Source of the DNA: Burkholderiales bacterium
GTDB taxonomy: Bacteria; Pseudomonadota; Gammaproteobacteria; Burkholderiales; SHXO01
Reading direction: 5' to 3'
Length of the DNA stretch: 64,000 bases
Assembly (NCBI GenBank): GCA_020854105.1
Contig: JADZGB010000027.1
Span: 1 to 64,000, forward strand
Position numbers and translations under genes: made by a program. Shown here in pieces: positions 33,595-41,316 of this stretch (positions are counted from its first letter, which is position 1; the number at the start of each line of letters is the position of its first letter). The notes beneath the pieces were generated by a model. That model saw nothing but the letters and a program-made list of their open reading frames with translations, had not been told where the DNA came from and did not search any database.

Positions 33595-34833
33595 ATGCGC
33601 CGGCGCGTGTTCGTCACCGGCATCGGCATGGTATCCCCGCACGGATGTGCGACGGATGCGGTGTTCGAGCGTGTGTGCGCCGGCGAGTCCGCGATCCGCA
33701 AGCTGCGCAGCGGCACCGAGGAGCTGGGGGCGGACTGCCTGCTCGCCGCCGCCGAGCTGAACATCGAGGGCATCATTCCCAGGGCGCAGGCGTTCGCGAT
33801 GGATCGGGTCGCGCAGATGGCGGTGGTGGCCGCGCATCACGCGCTGCGCTCTGCCCGGCTGCTCGATGGCGAGCGCGGTGCCGTGCCGGCGCAGGCCGGC
33901 GTCTACATGGGCTGCGGACTGGGCGGATCACAGGCGATCCAGGACGCCTATCGCACCTACTTCGAGCGGCGCAGCCGCCGGCCCAAGCCCACGACCGTTC
34001 CGCTGATCATGGCCAATGCGCCGGCCGCGCACGTCTCCATGCGCTTCGGCCTGCAGGGCCCGTCGTACACCTATTCCATCGCCTGCGCCTCCTCGGCGGT
34101 GGCGATCGGCGAGGCGTTTCGTGCCTTGCGCGACGGCTACCTCGACACGGCCGTGGCCGGCGGGGCCGAATCGATGATCAACGACGGTACGCTGTGCGCG
34201 TGGGAGATGCTGGGTGTACTGGCCAAGGAGCACGTCGAGGGCGCGGCTGCCTCCAGCCGCCCGTTCTCGTCCGATCGTACTGGCTTCGTCCTGGGGGAGG
34301 GCGCGGCAGTGCTGGTGCTGGAGTGCGAGGACACCATGCGCGCGCGCGGCGGTGCGCCGATCGCGGAACTGGCGGGCTTCGGCTGTGCCAGCGATGCGCA
34401 CAACCTCACCCAGCCCTGCGCCGACGGGCAGGCGCGGGCAATGGACCGGGCATTGCGCGACGCGCGGCTCGAACCGGAGCGGATCGGCTACATCAACGCG
34501 CACGCCACCGCTACACCGACCGGAGATAACATCGAGATCGACGCGATCAAGCGCAGCTTCGGCGCACACGCCTCATCGCTCGCGATCAGCTCGACCAAGT
34601 CGATGCACGGGCACCTGGTCGGTGCGGCCGGCGCACTGGAGTGCGCGATCACGGCGCTGGCGCTGCAGCGCCGCCGCATCCCGCCCACGGCCTTCCTGCG
34701 CGAACAGGATCCGGCGTGCGACCTCGATTGCGTCCCGTGCAAGGCGCGCGACGTGCCGGATCTCGACCATGCGCTGTCGAACTCGTTCGCGTTCGGCGGC
34801 ACCGATGCGGCGTTGATTCTCGGACGGGCATGA
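33595..34833 (+). CDS. Beta-ketoacyl-ACP synthase, FabF-like
   Basis: A 412-aa KAS II-type condensing enzyme with the full triad: Cys164 in SIACASSAVAIGEAF, His303 in INAHATATPTGDN and His340 in HGHLVGAAGALE. The GGTDAALILG C-terminus is normal. Divergence from housekeeping FabF is visible in the N-terminal third (CLLAAAELNIEGIIPRAQAF). Paired with its own ACP it probably elongates a special acyl chain. No malonyltransferase, reductase or dehydratase is encoded next to it. Confidence 0.9.
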   Translation: MRRRVFVTGIGMVSPHGCATDAVFERVCAGESAIRKLRSGTEELGADCLLAAAELNIEGIIPRAQAFAMDRVAQMAVVAAHHALRSARLLDGERGAVPAQAGVYMGCGLGGSQAIQDAYRTYFERRSRRPKPTTVPLIMANAPAAHVSMRFGLQGPSYTYSIACASSAVAIGEAFRALRDGYLDTAVAGGAESMINDGTLCAWEMLGVLAKEHVEGAAASSRPFSSDRTGFVLGEGAAVLVLECEDTMRARGGAPIAELAGFGCASDAHNLTQPCADGQARAMDRALRDARLEPERIGYINAHATATPTGDNIEIDAIKRSFGAHASSLAISSTKSMHGHLVGAAGALECAITALALQRRRIPPTAFLREQDPACDLDCVPCKARDVPDLDHALSNSFAFGGTDAALILGRA

Positions 34834-34885
34834 GCGTGCCCGTACGTCGTCATAATGTGACGATCCCGGATCCGAAGAGGCACTC

Positions 34886-35806
34886 ATGAGAGCAGACGAC
34901 ATTCTCCAGACGATCGGCAACACGCCGCACATCCGCATCAATCGCCTGTTCGGCGGCGCTCATCAGGTATGGATCAAGTCCGAACGTGCCAATCCCGGCG
35001 GCTCGATCAAGGATCGCATCGCGCTCTCCATGGTGGAGGCGGCCGAGCGCGATGGCAGCCTGAAACCCGGTGGCACCATCGTCGAGCCGACCTCGGGCAA
35101 CACCGGGATCGGTCTGGCGATCGTGGCAGCGGTGAAGGGCTACAGGTTGGTGCTGGTCATGCCCGAGAGCATGTCGGTCGAGCGCCGGCGCCTGATGCTG
35201 GCCTACGGTGCCACCTTCGTGCTTACCCCGCGCGAGAAGGGCATGAACGGCGCCATCGCGCGCGCCGCGGAAGTGGTCGCGGAAACGCCGGGCGCGTGGA
35301 TGCCTCAGCAGTTCGACAATCCCGCGAACATCGAGGCGCACGAGCGTACGACGGCGCAGGAGATCGTTGCGGATTTCCCTGACGGCCTCGACTATGTCGT
35401 CACGGGCGTGGGCACCGGCGGCCATCTCACCGGGGTGGCGCGCGTGCTGAAGCAGCGTTGGTCCGGTTTGCAGGTGTTTGCAGTCGAGCCAGCGGCATCG
35501 CCGGTGATCTCCGGCGGCAAGCCTGCTCCCCATCCGATCCAGGGCATCGGCGCGGGCTTCGTTCCGAACAATCTCGACGTGTCCGTGCTCGATGGCACCA
35601 TCCAGGTCGAGGCCGATGCGGCCAAGGACATGGCGCGCCGTTCGGCGCGCGAGGAAGGGATCCTGGTGGGCATCTCGTCGGGTGCGACACTGGCTGCCAT
35701 CGCGCAGCATCTGCCTCGGATTCCGACAGGCAGCCGCATCCTCGGCTTCAACTATGACACCGGCGAGCGCTATCTCTCGGTGGAGGGGTTCCTGCCGGTG
35801 GAATGA
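34886..35806 (+). CDS. cysK: Cysteine synthase A (O-acetylserine sulfhydrylase)
   Basis: A 306-aa PLP enzyme forming cysteine from O-acetylserine and sulfide. The PLP lysine is in [12 protein letters not shown], the substrate loop is [12 protein letters not shown], the phosphate-binding loop is [10 protein letters not shown], and the C-terminal part has [17 protein letters not shown] before the ATG at 34886 and a CATAAT hexamer about 30 bp upstream suggest its own promoter. It contributes to the sulfur-assimilation theme of the window. Confidence 0.92.
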   Translation: MRADDILQTIGNTPHIRINRLFGGAHQVWIKSERANPGGSIKDRIALSMVEAAERDGSLKPGGTIVEPTSGNTGIGLAIVAAVKGYRLVLVMPESMSVERRRLMLAYGATFVLTPREKGMNGAIARAAEVVAETPGAWMPQQFDNPANIEAHERTTAQEIVADFPDGLDYVVTGVGTGGHLTGVARVLKQRWSGLQVFAVEPAASPVISGGKPAPHPIQGIGAGFVPNNLDVSVLDGTIQVEADAAKDMARRSAREEGILVGISSGATLAAIAQHLPRIPTGSRILGFNYDTGERYLSVEGFLPVE

Positions 35807-35866
35807 GCGGCGGCTCACCCGTTGCCACCGCACGTTGGGAGGTGCGAACGGCCCGCTCCGCCGCTC

Positions 35867-36244
35867 TCAGGCAGACGAGGGCATCTCGTCGAGCACCTGC
35901 TCGAGCATCACCAGCGCATCCCACATCGCGGGAAAGCCGGCGTAGACGGCCACCTGGAACAGTGCCTCGAAGATCTCCTCCGTCGTGGCGCCGTTGTTGA
36001 TCGCCATCTCGAAGTTGAGCTTCAGCGCGTTGACGCGGCCCAGCGCCGCTAGCACGCAGATGCTGCACAGGGACCGTGTCTTGAGGTCGATGCCGCCCCG
36101 CGTCCACATCCGGCCACCCACCACCGATACCACTTCCCGCTCGAAGTCGGGGCATACGCTGCGGAAGCGCGCAACCAGGGCGTCGATGCGCTGATTCCCC
36201 ACCATCCGACGAAACTGTGCAAAGCCGCGCTGGTAGTCGTCCAT
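35867..36244 (-). CDS. Carboxymuconolactone decarboxylase family protein
   Basis: A 125-aa CMD-like protein. The family segment DLKTRSLCSICVLAALGR contains a Cys-Ser-Ile-Cys pair, and NNGATTEEIFEALFQVAVYAGFPAMWDAL is the conserved second half. Members include gamma-carboxymuconolactone decarboxylase and AhpD-like peroxidases; the C-x-x-C pair leans to a redox role, but the AhpD His is not evident. GGGAGGGA lies just upstream of the ATG. Confidence 0.85.
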   Translation of the reverse strand: MDDYQRGFAQFRRMVGNQRIDALVARFRSVCPDFEREVVSVVGGRMWTRGGIDLKTRSLCSICVLAALGRVNALKLNFEMAINNGATTEEIFEALFQVAVYAGFPAMWDALVMLEQVLDEMPSSA

Positions 36245-36323
36245 CCTGTCCCTCCCTGGTTCACGTGCATGCGCATGCGCGCGAGTGTACAGGGCGAGGC
36301 ACGTCGCGCGCGGCGGCGCCGGC

Positions 36324-36593
36324 CTAGCGGCGGGACGAATAGGGCCTGCGCTGGAAGGATCCCGTGGGCGCTTCGTCCTTGTGCCGGTACGTGATGCGCG
36401 CGATGGACAGATCGTAGGGCGTCATCTCGAGGGTGACGCGGTCACCCGCCAGGATGCGGATGCCGTGGCGGCGCATCTTGCCGCAGCTGTAGGCCATGAC
36501 GCCGTGCCCGTTCTTCAGTGTGACGCGAAAGCGTGAATCGGGCAGTACTTCGTCCACGACTCCTTCGAGTTCGATCATTTCTTCCTTCGCCAT
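36324..36593 (-). CDS. infA: Translation initiation factor IF-1, second betaproteobacterial type
   Basis: An 89-aa S1-like OB-fold protein: [44 protein letters not shown] and [22 protein letters not shown]. It carries a basic C-terminal extension of about 17 residues beyond the usual 72. Betaproteobacteria commonly carry such a stand-alone IF-1 paralogue beside a cold-shock gene, as here. The ATG at 36593 is the family start. Confidence 0.95.
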   Translation of the reverse strand: MAKEEMIELEGVVDEVLPDSRFRVTLKNGHGVMAYSCGKMRRHGIRILAGDRVTLEMTPYDLSIARITYRHKDEAPTGSFQRRPYSSRR

Positions 36594-36684
36594 ATGCCTC
36601 CGGTGGGATCGGGTGGATGAACGGACGAACCACGGCCGGCAGGACCGCACACGGGGTATGCAGTCCGGCTCGACGCGATGGAAC

Positions 36685-36719
36685 GGAACGAGGAAAGACG
36701 GCGCACGGTGTGCGCCGTC
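36685..36719 (-). terminator. Rho-independent terminator downstream of the cold-shock gene
   Basis: On the minus strand a perfect 10-bp stem (36710-36719 with 36697-36706, GACGGCGCAC/GTGCGCCGTC) and 3-nt loop is followed by TTTCCTCGTT. It separates cspA from infA. Confidence 0.7.
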
Positions 36720-36743
36720 GGGGGCGGGCCTTGACCATCCCGG

Positions 36744-36776
36744 CTCCGCCTCTTGCCTGCATTGCGAGAGGCGGAG
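36744..36776 (-). other. Second stem-loop downstream of the cold-shock gene
   Basis: CTCCGCCTCT (36744-36753) and AGAGGCGGAG (36767-36776) form a perfect 10-bp stem with a 13-nt loop, between the cspA stop and the terminator at 36685-36719. No T-run follows, so it is more likely an mRNA 3'-end stabiliser than a terminator. Confidence 0.5.
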
Positions 36777-36801
36777 GTCGAGCCTGACCCGGGTGATGCG
36801 C

Positions 36802-37005
36802 TTACTCGGGATGGATGGCCGTGGCCTGGGGGCCCTTGGGGCCCTGCGACACGGTGAAGGTGACGCGCTGATTTTCCTTGAGGGACTTGAAACCGTTGCC
36901 CTGGATCTCGGAGAAATGAGCGAACAGGTCCTTGCCGCCGTCATCGGGCGTGATGAAGCCGAAACCCTTCGCATCGTTGAACCATTTGACGCTGCCTGCT
37001 GCCAT
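36802..37005 (-). CDS. cspA: Cold-shock protein of the CspA family
   Basis: A 67-aa single cold-shock domain. RNP1 is KGFGFITPD and RNP2 DLFAHFSEI; the start is [21 protein letters not shown] precedes the ATG at 37005. The gap upstream holds a perfect 5-bp hairpin (CGGGC-TGGT-GCCCG, 37037-37050) and a CCGCG-AA-CGCGG hairpin near 37098-37110, consistent with a structured leader. Residue Phe is replaced by Leu in RNP2 (DLF for DVF), a frequent variant. Confidence 0.95.
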   Translation of the reverse strand: MAAGSVKWFNDAKGFGFITPDDGGKDLFAHFSEIQGNGFKSLKENQRVTFTVSQGPKGPQATAIHPE

Positions 37006-37294
37006 GTGAACTACCTCGTGATAATTACATTGAATACGGGCTGGTGCCCGCGGGTCGCGCAGAACTTCAAGAGGAGAAGGCAGGAAGAACAGGTAGAACC
37101 GCGAACGCGGCACGTACGAGGGCAACTACGATTCAGCGCTCAAAGCATGCGTGGCCACTTATACGCACCTTGCGGCCGGATGTCAAAGCATTCCTCGTAG
37201 ATTGCGTATCATCCCTGATCCTCGACTCCCCGAATCTTCCCTCAGGCAACCATCGATACGGGCACAGGATGCCGATGAACCAGGACTGGATCCT

Positions 37295-38524
37295 GTGGTC
37301 GAGGTCGAGGCACTGTATCGGCGCGAGTCGCGCCGCGTCCTGGCCACGCTGATCCGCCTGCTCGGCGATTTCGACCGTGCCGAGGAGGCATTGCACGAAG
37401 CCTTCCAGGCCGCCCTCGAGCAATGGCCGCGCGACGGTGTGCCGGCAAGTCCCCGCGCCTGGCTGGTGTCGACCGGTCGCTTCAAGGCGATCGATGCGAT
37501 CCGGCGCAACGTGCGCTTCCAGGCCCTCGAGGACGTGGCGGATCTCGTCGAGGACATTGCCGACGAGCGCGCACCGGTCGAGGCCGCAGGCGTGGAGGAC
37601 GACCGGCTGCGCTTGGTCTTCACCTGCTGTCATCCGGCGCTCGCCCCGGAAGCCCAGGTCGCACTGACGCTGCGCGAGGTATGCGGCCTGACCACCGAGG
37701 AGATCGCGCGCGCCTTCCTGACCACGCCCGCTACGCTGGCACAGCGCATCGTGCGCGCCAAGAACAAGATCCGCACCGCGCGCATTCCCTACGAGGTGCC
37801 CGGACGCGCGCAGCTGCCGCAGCGCCTGGACAGCGTGCTGCGGGTGATCTATCTGGTGTTCAGCGAGGGCTACTGCGCCTCCGGGGGCGATGCGCTGACG
37901 CGTCTCGATCTGTCGTCCGAAGCCATCCGCCTGGCGCGGCTGCTCGCGGAACTGCTTCCCGAGCCGGAGGTGTGGGGCCTGCTCGCGCTCATGCTGCTGC
38001 ACGAATCCAGGCGCGCCGCCCGCGCCACGCCGCAAGGCGACCTGATCCTGCTCGACGAGCAGGATCGCACGTCGTGGGATGCCGCCAGGATCCGCGAGGG
38101 CACGGCGCTGGTGCAGCATCTTCTCGCGGCCGGGGAGATCGGTCCGTACGGAATCCAGGCCGCAATCGCGGCGGAGCATGCGCGCGCGGCGGCGCCGGCC
38201 GACACCGACTGGGGCCGCATCGTGGCGCTGTACGACCTTCTCCTCTCCCTCGAGCCCACCCCGGTGGTCGAACTCAATCGCGCCGCGGCGCTCGCCATGC
38301 GCGACGGTCCTGCAGCCGGACTGGATGCCGTCGATGTCATCCTGGTGCGCGGAGAACTGGCCGGCTACCACCTCGCGCATGCCGCCCGTGCGGACATGTG
38401 CCGCCGCCTGGGCCGTCCGCGAGAGGCGGTGGCCGCCTATCGGCAGGCGCTGGCGCTGGCCAGCCTTGAGCCCGAACGGCGCTTTCTCAGGCGTCGCCTG
38501 GCGGAGCTCGGTGCGCGTCCCTGA
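37295..38524 (+). CDS. ECF-type RNA polymerase sigma factor with C-terminal extension (ECF42 type)
   Basis: About 409 aa. Sigma region 2 covers VEALYRRESRRVLATLIRLLGDFDRAEEALHEAF and RAWLVSTGRFKAID. Region 4 covers VALTLREVCGLTTEEIARAFLTTPATLAQRIVRAKNKI. A long helical, TPR-like C-terminal domain follows (about 180-409). This architecture, with YCII/DGPF genes next door, is the ECF42 group. No in-frame ATG exists; GTG codons at 37151 and 37295 are candidates and the second matches the family N-terminus, with AGGA upstream. No anti-sigma gene is present, as expected because the extension is thought to control these factors. Confidence 0.87.
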   Translation: MVEVEALYRRESRRVLATLIRLLGDFDRAEEALHEAFQAALEQWPRDGVPASPRAWLVSTGRFKAIDAIRRNVRFQALEDVADLVEDIADERAPVEAAGVEDDRLRLVFTCCHPALAPEAQVALTLREVCGLTTEEIARAFLTTPATLAQRIVRAKNKIRTARIPYEVPGRAQLPQRLDSVLRVIYLVFSEGYCASGGDALTRLDLSSEAIRLARLLAELLPEPEVWGLLALMLLHESRRAARATPQGDLILLDEQDRTSWDAARIREGTALVQHLLAAGEIGPYGIQAAIAAEHARAAAPADTDWGRIVALYDLLLSLEPTPVVELNRAAALAMRDGPAAGLDAVDVILVRGELAGYHLAHAARADMCRRLGRPREAVAAYRQALALASLEPERRFLRRRLAELGARP

Positions 38525-38536
38525 TTTTTTTCTGCA

Positions 38537-38572
38537 GCCTGGTCGATCCGTGCGCACGCCGTTCGACCAGGC
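38537..38572 (+). promoter_or_regulatory. Perfect 10-bp inverted repeat upstream of the DGPF gene
   Basis: GCCTGGTCGA (38537-38546) and TCGACCAGGC (38563-38572) are perfect reverse complements with a 16-bp spacer that itself contains GTGCGCAC. It lies between the ECF42-type sigma gene and its first presumed target. As I recall, ECF42 promoters carry a TGTCGA-like -35; GGTCGA here is close. It could be a sigma-dependent promoter or an operator. Confidence 0.4.
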
Positions 38573-38629
38573 AGTGAAGGCACGCTTTATCGACGCATTT
38601 CCTTGCCAACACCGCAGGAGGACACCGAA

Positions 38630-39008
38630 TTGAAGTACATGTTGCTGATCTACATGGACGAGCGGGCGATGGACGAGGCGCAGCGCGAGGTCCTGCTACG
38701 TCGATTCGACCGGGCTGGCGCAGGCACTGCATGCAGAGGGTCGGTTCCTGACAGCCAGCCCGCTGCATCCGGTGGCCAGCGCCACCAGCGTGCGCGTGCG
38801 CGAGGGGCGCAGTCTGGTCACCGACGGGCCGTTCGCGGAGACCCGCGAGCAGCTCGGCGGCTTCTTTCTGGTGGAGGCGCCCAACCTCGACGAAGCCATC
38901 GCGGTCGCGCAACGCATACCCGCGGCGCGCTACGGCACCGTGGAGGTGCGGCCGGCGATCGACATTCCGGGCCTGCCAGACGCCCGGGCAACGGGAGAGC
39001 AGCCATGA
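38630..39008 (+). pseudogene. YCII/DGPF-domain protein, interrupted by a single-base frameshift
   Basis: TTG start at 38630 with GGAGGA upstream gives [20 protein letters not shown]. From base 38693 the expected continuation ([13 protein letters not shown]) is in the next frame. Removing one C of the CC at 38692-38693 restores one open frame ending at 39008. The second part has the family hallmark [21 protein letters not shown] and [13 protein letters not shown]. Total length 379 nt confirms the odd base. It may be a real inactivation, a programmed shift or an assembly error. DGPF proteins are the usual targets of ECF42 factors. Confidence 0.8.
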
Positions 39009-40121
39009 GCCGGGTGCGCCTGCTGGTGGGGACGCGCAAGGGCGCGTTCATCCTCGACTCGGACGCCACTCGCCGCGCCTGGAGGGTCGACGGGCCGCAC
39101 TTCGCCGGCTGGGAGATCTACCACATGATAGGGTTCTCCAGCGGATCCCGAGCGTCTGTATGCGTCGCAGTCGAGCAGCTGGTTCGGCCAGACCATGCAG
39201 CGCTCCGACGACGGCGGCCGCAGTTGGGAGAGCGTGGACAACCGCTTCGCCTACGAGGGGGATCCGGGCACGCACCAGTGGTACGACGGCACGCCGCACC
39301 CGTGGGAGTTCAAGCGCGTGTGGCACCTGGAACCCGCGCCCGACGATCCGGATACCGTCTACGCCGGCGTGGAGGACGCGGCGCTGTTCCTCACCCGCGA
39401 CGGCGGACGCAGCTGGAAGGAGCTGTCCGGCCCGCGGGCAGTGAAGGGCAGGCTCTGGCAACCCGGCGCGGGCGGCATGTGCCTGCACACGATCCTGCTC
39501 GATCCCTCCCGGCGCGGGCGCCTGTTCGTCGCCATCTCCGCAGCGGGCGCCTTTCGCAGCGAGGACGGCGGCGCGACCTGGCAGCCGGTCAACGGCGACC
39601 TGCACTCGCCCTATCAGCTGCCGGATCCCGACGCGCAGGTGGGGCACTGCGTGCACCGCATCGCCATGCACCCCTCGCGTCCCGACGTCCTGTTCATGCA
39701 GAAGCATTGGGACGTCATGCGCAGCGACGATGGCGGCGACTCGTGGCGCGAGGTCAGCGGCAACCTGCCGAGCGATTTCGGCTTCGTCATCGACGTGCAC
39801 GCGCACGAGCCGGACACGATCTACGTGGTGCCCATCAAGAGCGATTCCGAGCACTTCCCGCCCGAGGGCAGGCTGCGCGTGTACCGCAGCCGCAGCGGCG
39901 GCGGGGACTGGAAAGCGCTCACGCAGGGGTTGCCCCAGCGCGACTGCTACGTCGACGTGCTGCGCGATGCGATGGCGGTCGATCGCCTCGACCCGTGCGG
40001 GGTGTACTCCGGCACCACCGGCGGCCAGGTGTACGGGTCGGCCGATGCCGGCGACAGCTGGATGGCGATCGTGCGCGACCTGCCGCCGCTGCTGTCGGTG
40101 GAAGTGCAGACGCTGCCATGA
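39005..40121 (+). pseudogene. BNR/WD40-like beta-propeller protein, interrupted by a single-base frameshift
   Basis: The ATG at 39005 overlaps the preceding stop. It encodes [18 protein letters not shown] and then shifts frame near 39134, where GGGTTCT has one T too many. The next frame resumes with [12 protein letters not shown] and runs intact to 40121. Repeated Asp-box-like blades are visible: [40 protein letters not shown] and SADAGDSW. The family is annotated as exo-sialidase/VPS10-like propellers, with no known activity. The stop overlaps the start of a MoaD/ThiS-like gene. Confidence 0.8.
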
Positions 40122-40414
40122 TCCGCGTGCTGCTGCCCGCGCATCTGCGCAGTCTGGCGCGCGTGGAGGGTGAGATCGCGCTGGAGGCGGGTACGACGGC
40201 GAGCATCGCCGCGGTGATCGACACACTGGAGGCGCGCTATCAGATGCTGGGCGGGACCATCCGCGAACACGGCACGCGGCGCAGGCGGCCCCTGATCCGC
40301 TTCTTCGCGTGCGAGCAGGATCTGTCGCATGACCCCCTCGACACGTCGCTGCCGCGGGATGTGCTCGAAGGGCGTGAACCGCTGCTCATCGTCGGTGCAA
40401 TCGCCGGCGGATAG
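40118..40414 (+). CDS. MoaD/ThiS-like ubiquitin-fold protein ending in Gly-Gly
   Basis: A 98-aa protein beginning [22 protein letters not shown] with the beta-grasp sulfur-carrier pattern and ending VGAIAGG, the C-terminal diglycine that is adenylated and thiocarboxylated in MoaD and ThiS. Its ATG overlaps the stop of the BNR propeller gene (ATGA), implying coupled translation and joint function. No moaE, thi or E1-like activating gene is seen nearby. The body between the N-terminal strand and the tail is longer than typical MoaD (about 80 aa). Confidence 0.75.
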   Translation: MIRVLLPAHLRSLARVEGEIALEAGTTASIAAVIDTLEARYQMLGGTIREHGTRRRRPLIRFFACEQDLSHDPLDTSLPRDVLEGREPLLIVGAIAGG

Positions 40415-40439
40415 CATCGAGACTGAACAGGAGGATGAC

Positions 40440-40850
40440 ATGAAGGTGGAAGCGTATCTGACGTTCAACGGGCGCTGCGAGGAGGCGGTGCAGTTCTACC
40501 AGGAGGCGTTGGGCGCGAAGGTCGAGATGATGATGCGGTTCAAGGAGGCGCCCGACCAGCCGCCGGCGGGGATGCTGCCCCCGGGATCCGGTGACAAGAT
40601 CATGCACTGCAGCTTTCGCATCGGCGAGACGGTGGTGATGGCCTCGGACGGGCTATCGTTCGAGGGATCGAGCTTCAAGGGATTCTCGCTGTCGATCGTG
40701 GTCGCCAGCGAGGCCGAAGCCGACCGCGTGTTCGCCGCCTTGTCGGAAGGCGGCAAAGTGACCATGCCGCTGGGAAAAACGTTCTGGTCCGCGCGCTTCG
40801 GCATGCTCGAGGACCGCTTTGGCGTGGCGTGGATGGTCAACGTGGTGTGA
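40440..40850 (+). CDS. VOC-family (PhnB/glyoxalase-like) protein
   Basis: A 136-aa single VOC module: KVEAYLTFNGRCEEAVQFYQEALGAKVEMMMRF, IMHCSFRIGETVVMASDG and the C-terminal ARFGMLEDRFGVAWMVNVV. This PhnB-like branch often neighbours ECF42/DGPF genes. GGAGG lies just before the ATG. The substrate is unknown; metal ligands typical of glyoxalase I are not all evident. Confidence 0.87.
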   Translation: MKVEAYLTFNGRCEEAVQFYQEALGAKVEMMMRFKEAPDQPPAGMLPPGSGDKIMHCSFRIGETVVMASDGLSFEGSSFKGFSLSIVVASEAEADRVFAALSEGGKVTMPLGKTFWSARFGMLEDRFGVAWMVNVV

Positions 40851-40873
40851 CGAGTGGTCGAGGAGAGCGAGCG

Positions 40874-41290
40874 ATGCGATTCATGATGCTGATGATTCCG
40901 AAGGGATACGAGCGAGCCGAACCGGGAACCATGCCGGATGCCGCGGCGGTGGAGGCGATGATGAAGTACAACGAGGCGCTCCAGCGGGCGGGCGTTCTGC
41001 TCACGCTGGACGGGCTGCACCCGCCCTCGATGGGCGCGCGGGTGTCCTTCGCGAGAGGCAAGCCGGTGGTCACCGACGGCTCGTTCATCGAGGCCAGGGA
41101 GGTGCTTGGCGGCTACTGGATGATCAAGGTCGACTCCAGGCAGGAGGCGATCGAATGGGCGAAGCGCTGCCCGGCCTCCGACAACGAAGTCATCGAGATC
41201 CGGCAGGTGCAGGAGTTCGACGACTTTCCGGCCGATGTGCAGAAGGCGGCGGAAGGATTCAAGGCGATGCAGGACGGCGCCCGGTACTGA
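40874..41290 (+). CDS. YCII/DGPF-domain protein
   Basis: A 138-aa YCII-related protein: MRFMMLMIPKGYERAEPG, LLTLDGLHPPSMGARVSF, VVTDGSFIEAREVLGGYWMIKVDS and a C-terminal IEIRQVQEF. The DGPF motif is replaced by DGSF, a known variant. An AGGAG ribosome-binding site sits about 10 bp upstream of the ATG at 40874. It closes the group that begins with the ECF42-type sigma factor. The molecular function of this family is not established. Confidence 0.85.
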   Translation: MRFMMLMIPKGYERAEPGTMPDAAAVEAMMKYNEALQRAGVLLTLDGLHPPSMGARVSFARGKPVVTDGSFIEAREVLGGYWMIKVDSRQEAIEWAKRCPASDNEVIEIRQVQEFDDFPADVQKAAEGFKAMQDGARY

Positions 41291-41316
41291 GTCACCCGGA
41301 CCGGCCCGGCCGGCGT

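Noticed and set aside
35805-35866. Bidirectional terminator between cysK and the CMD gene
   Set aside because: A 9-bp perfect inverted repeat (GAGCGGCGG/CCGCCGCTC) exists, but the loop is about 44 bp and no T-run follows, so it is weak.
38525-38572. Rho-independent terminator of the ECF42-type gene
   Set aside because: The T-run precedes the hairpin instead of following it, so it does not fit a terminator on either strand.
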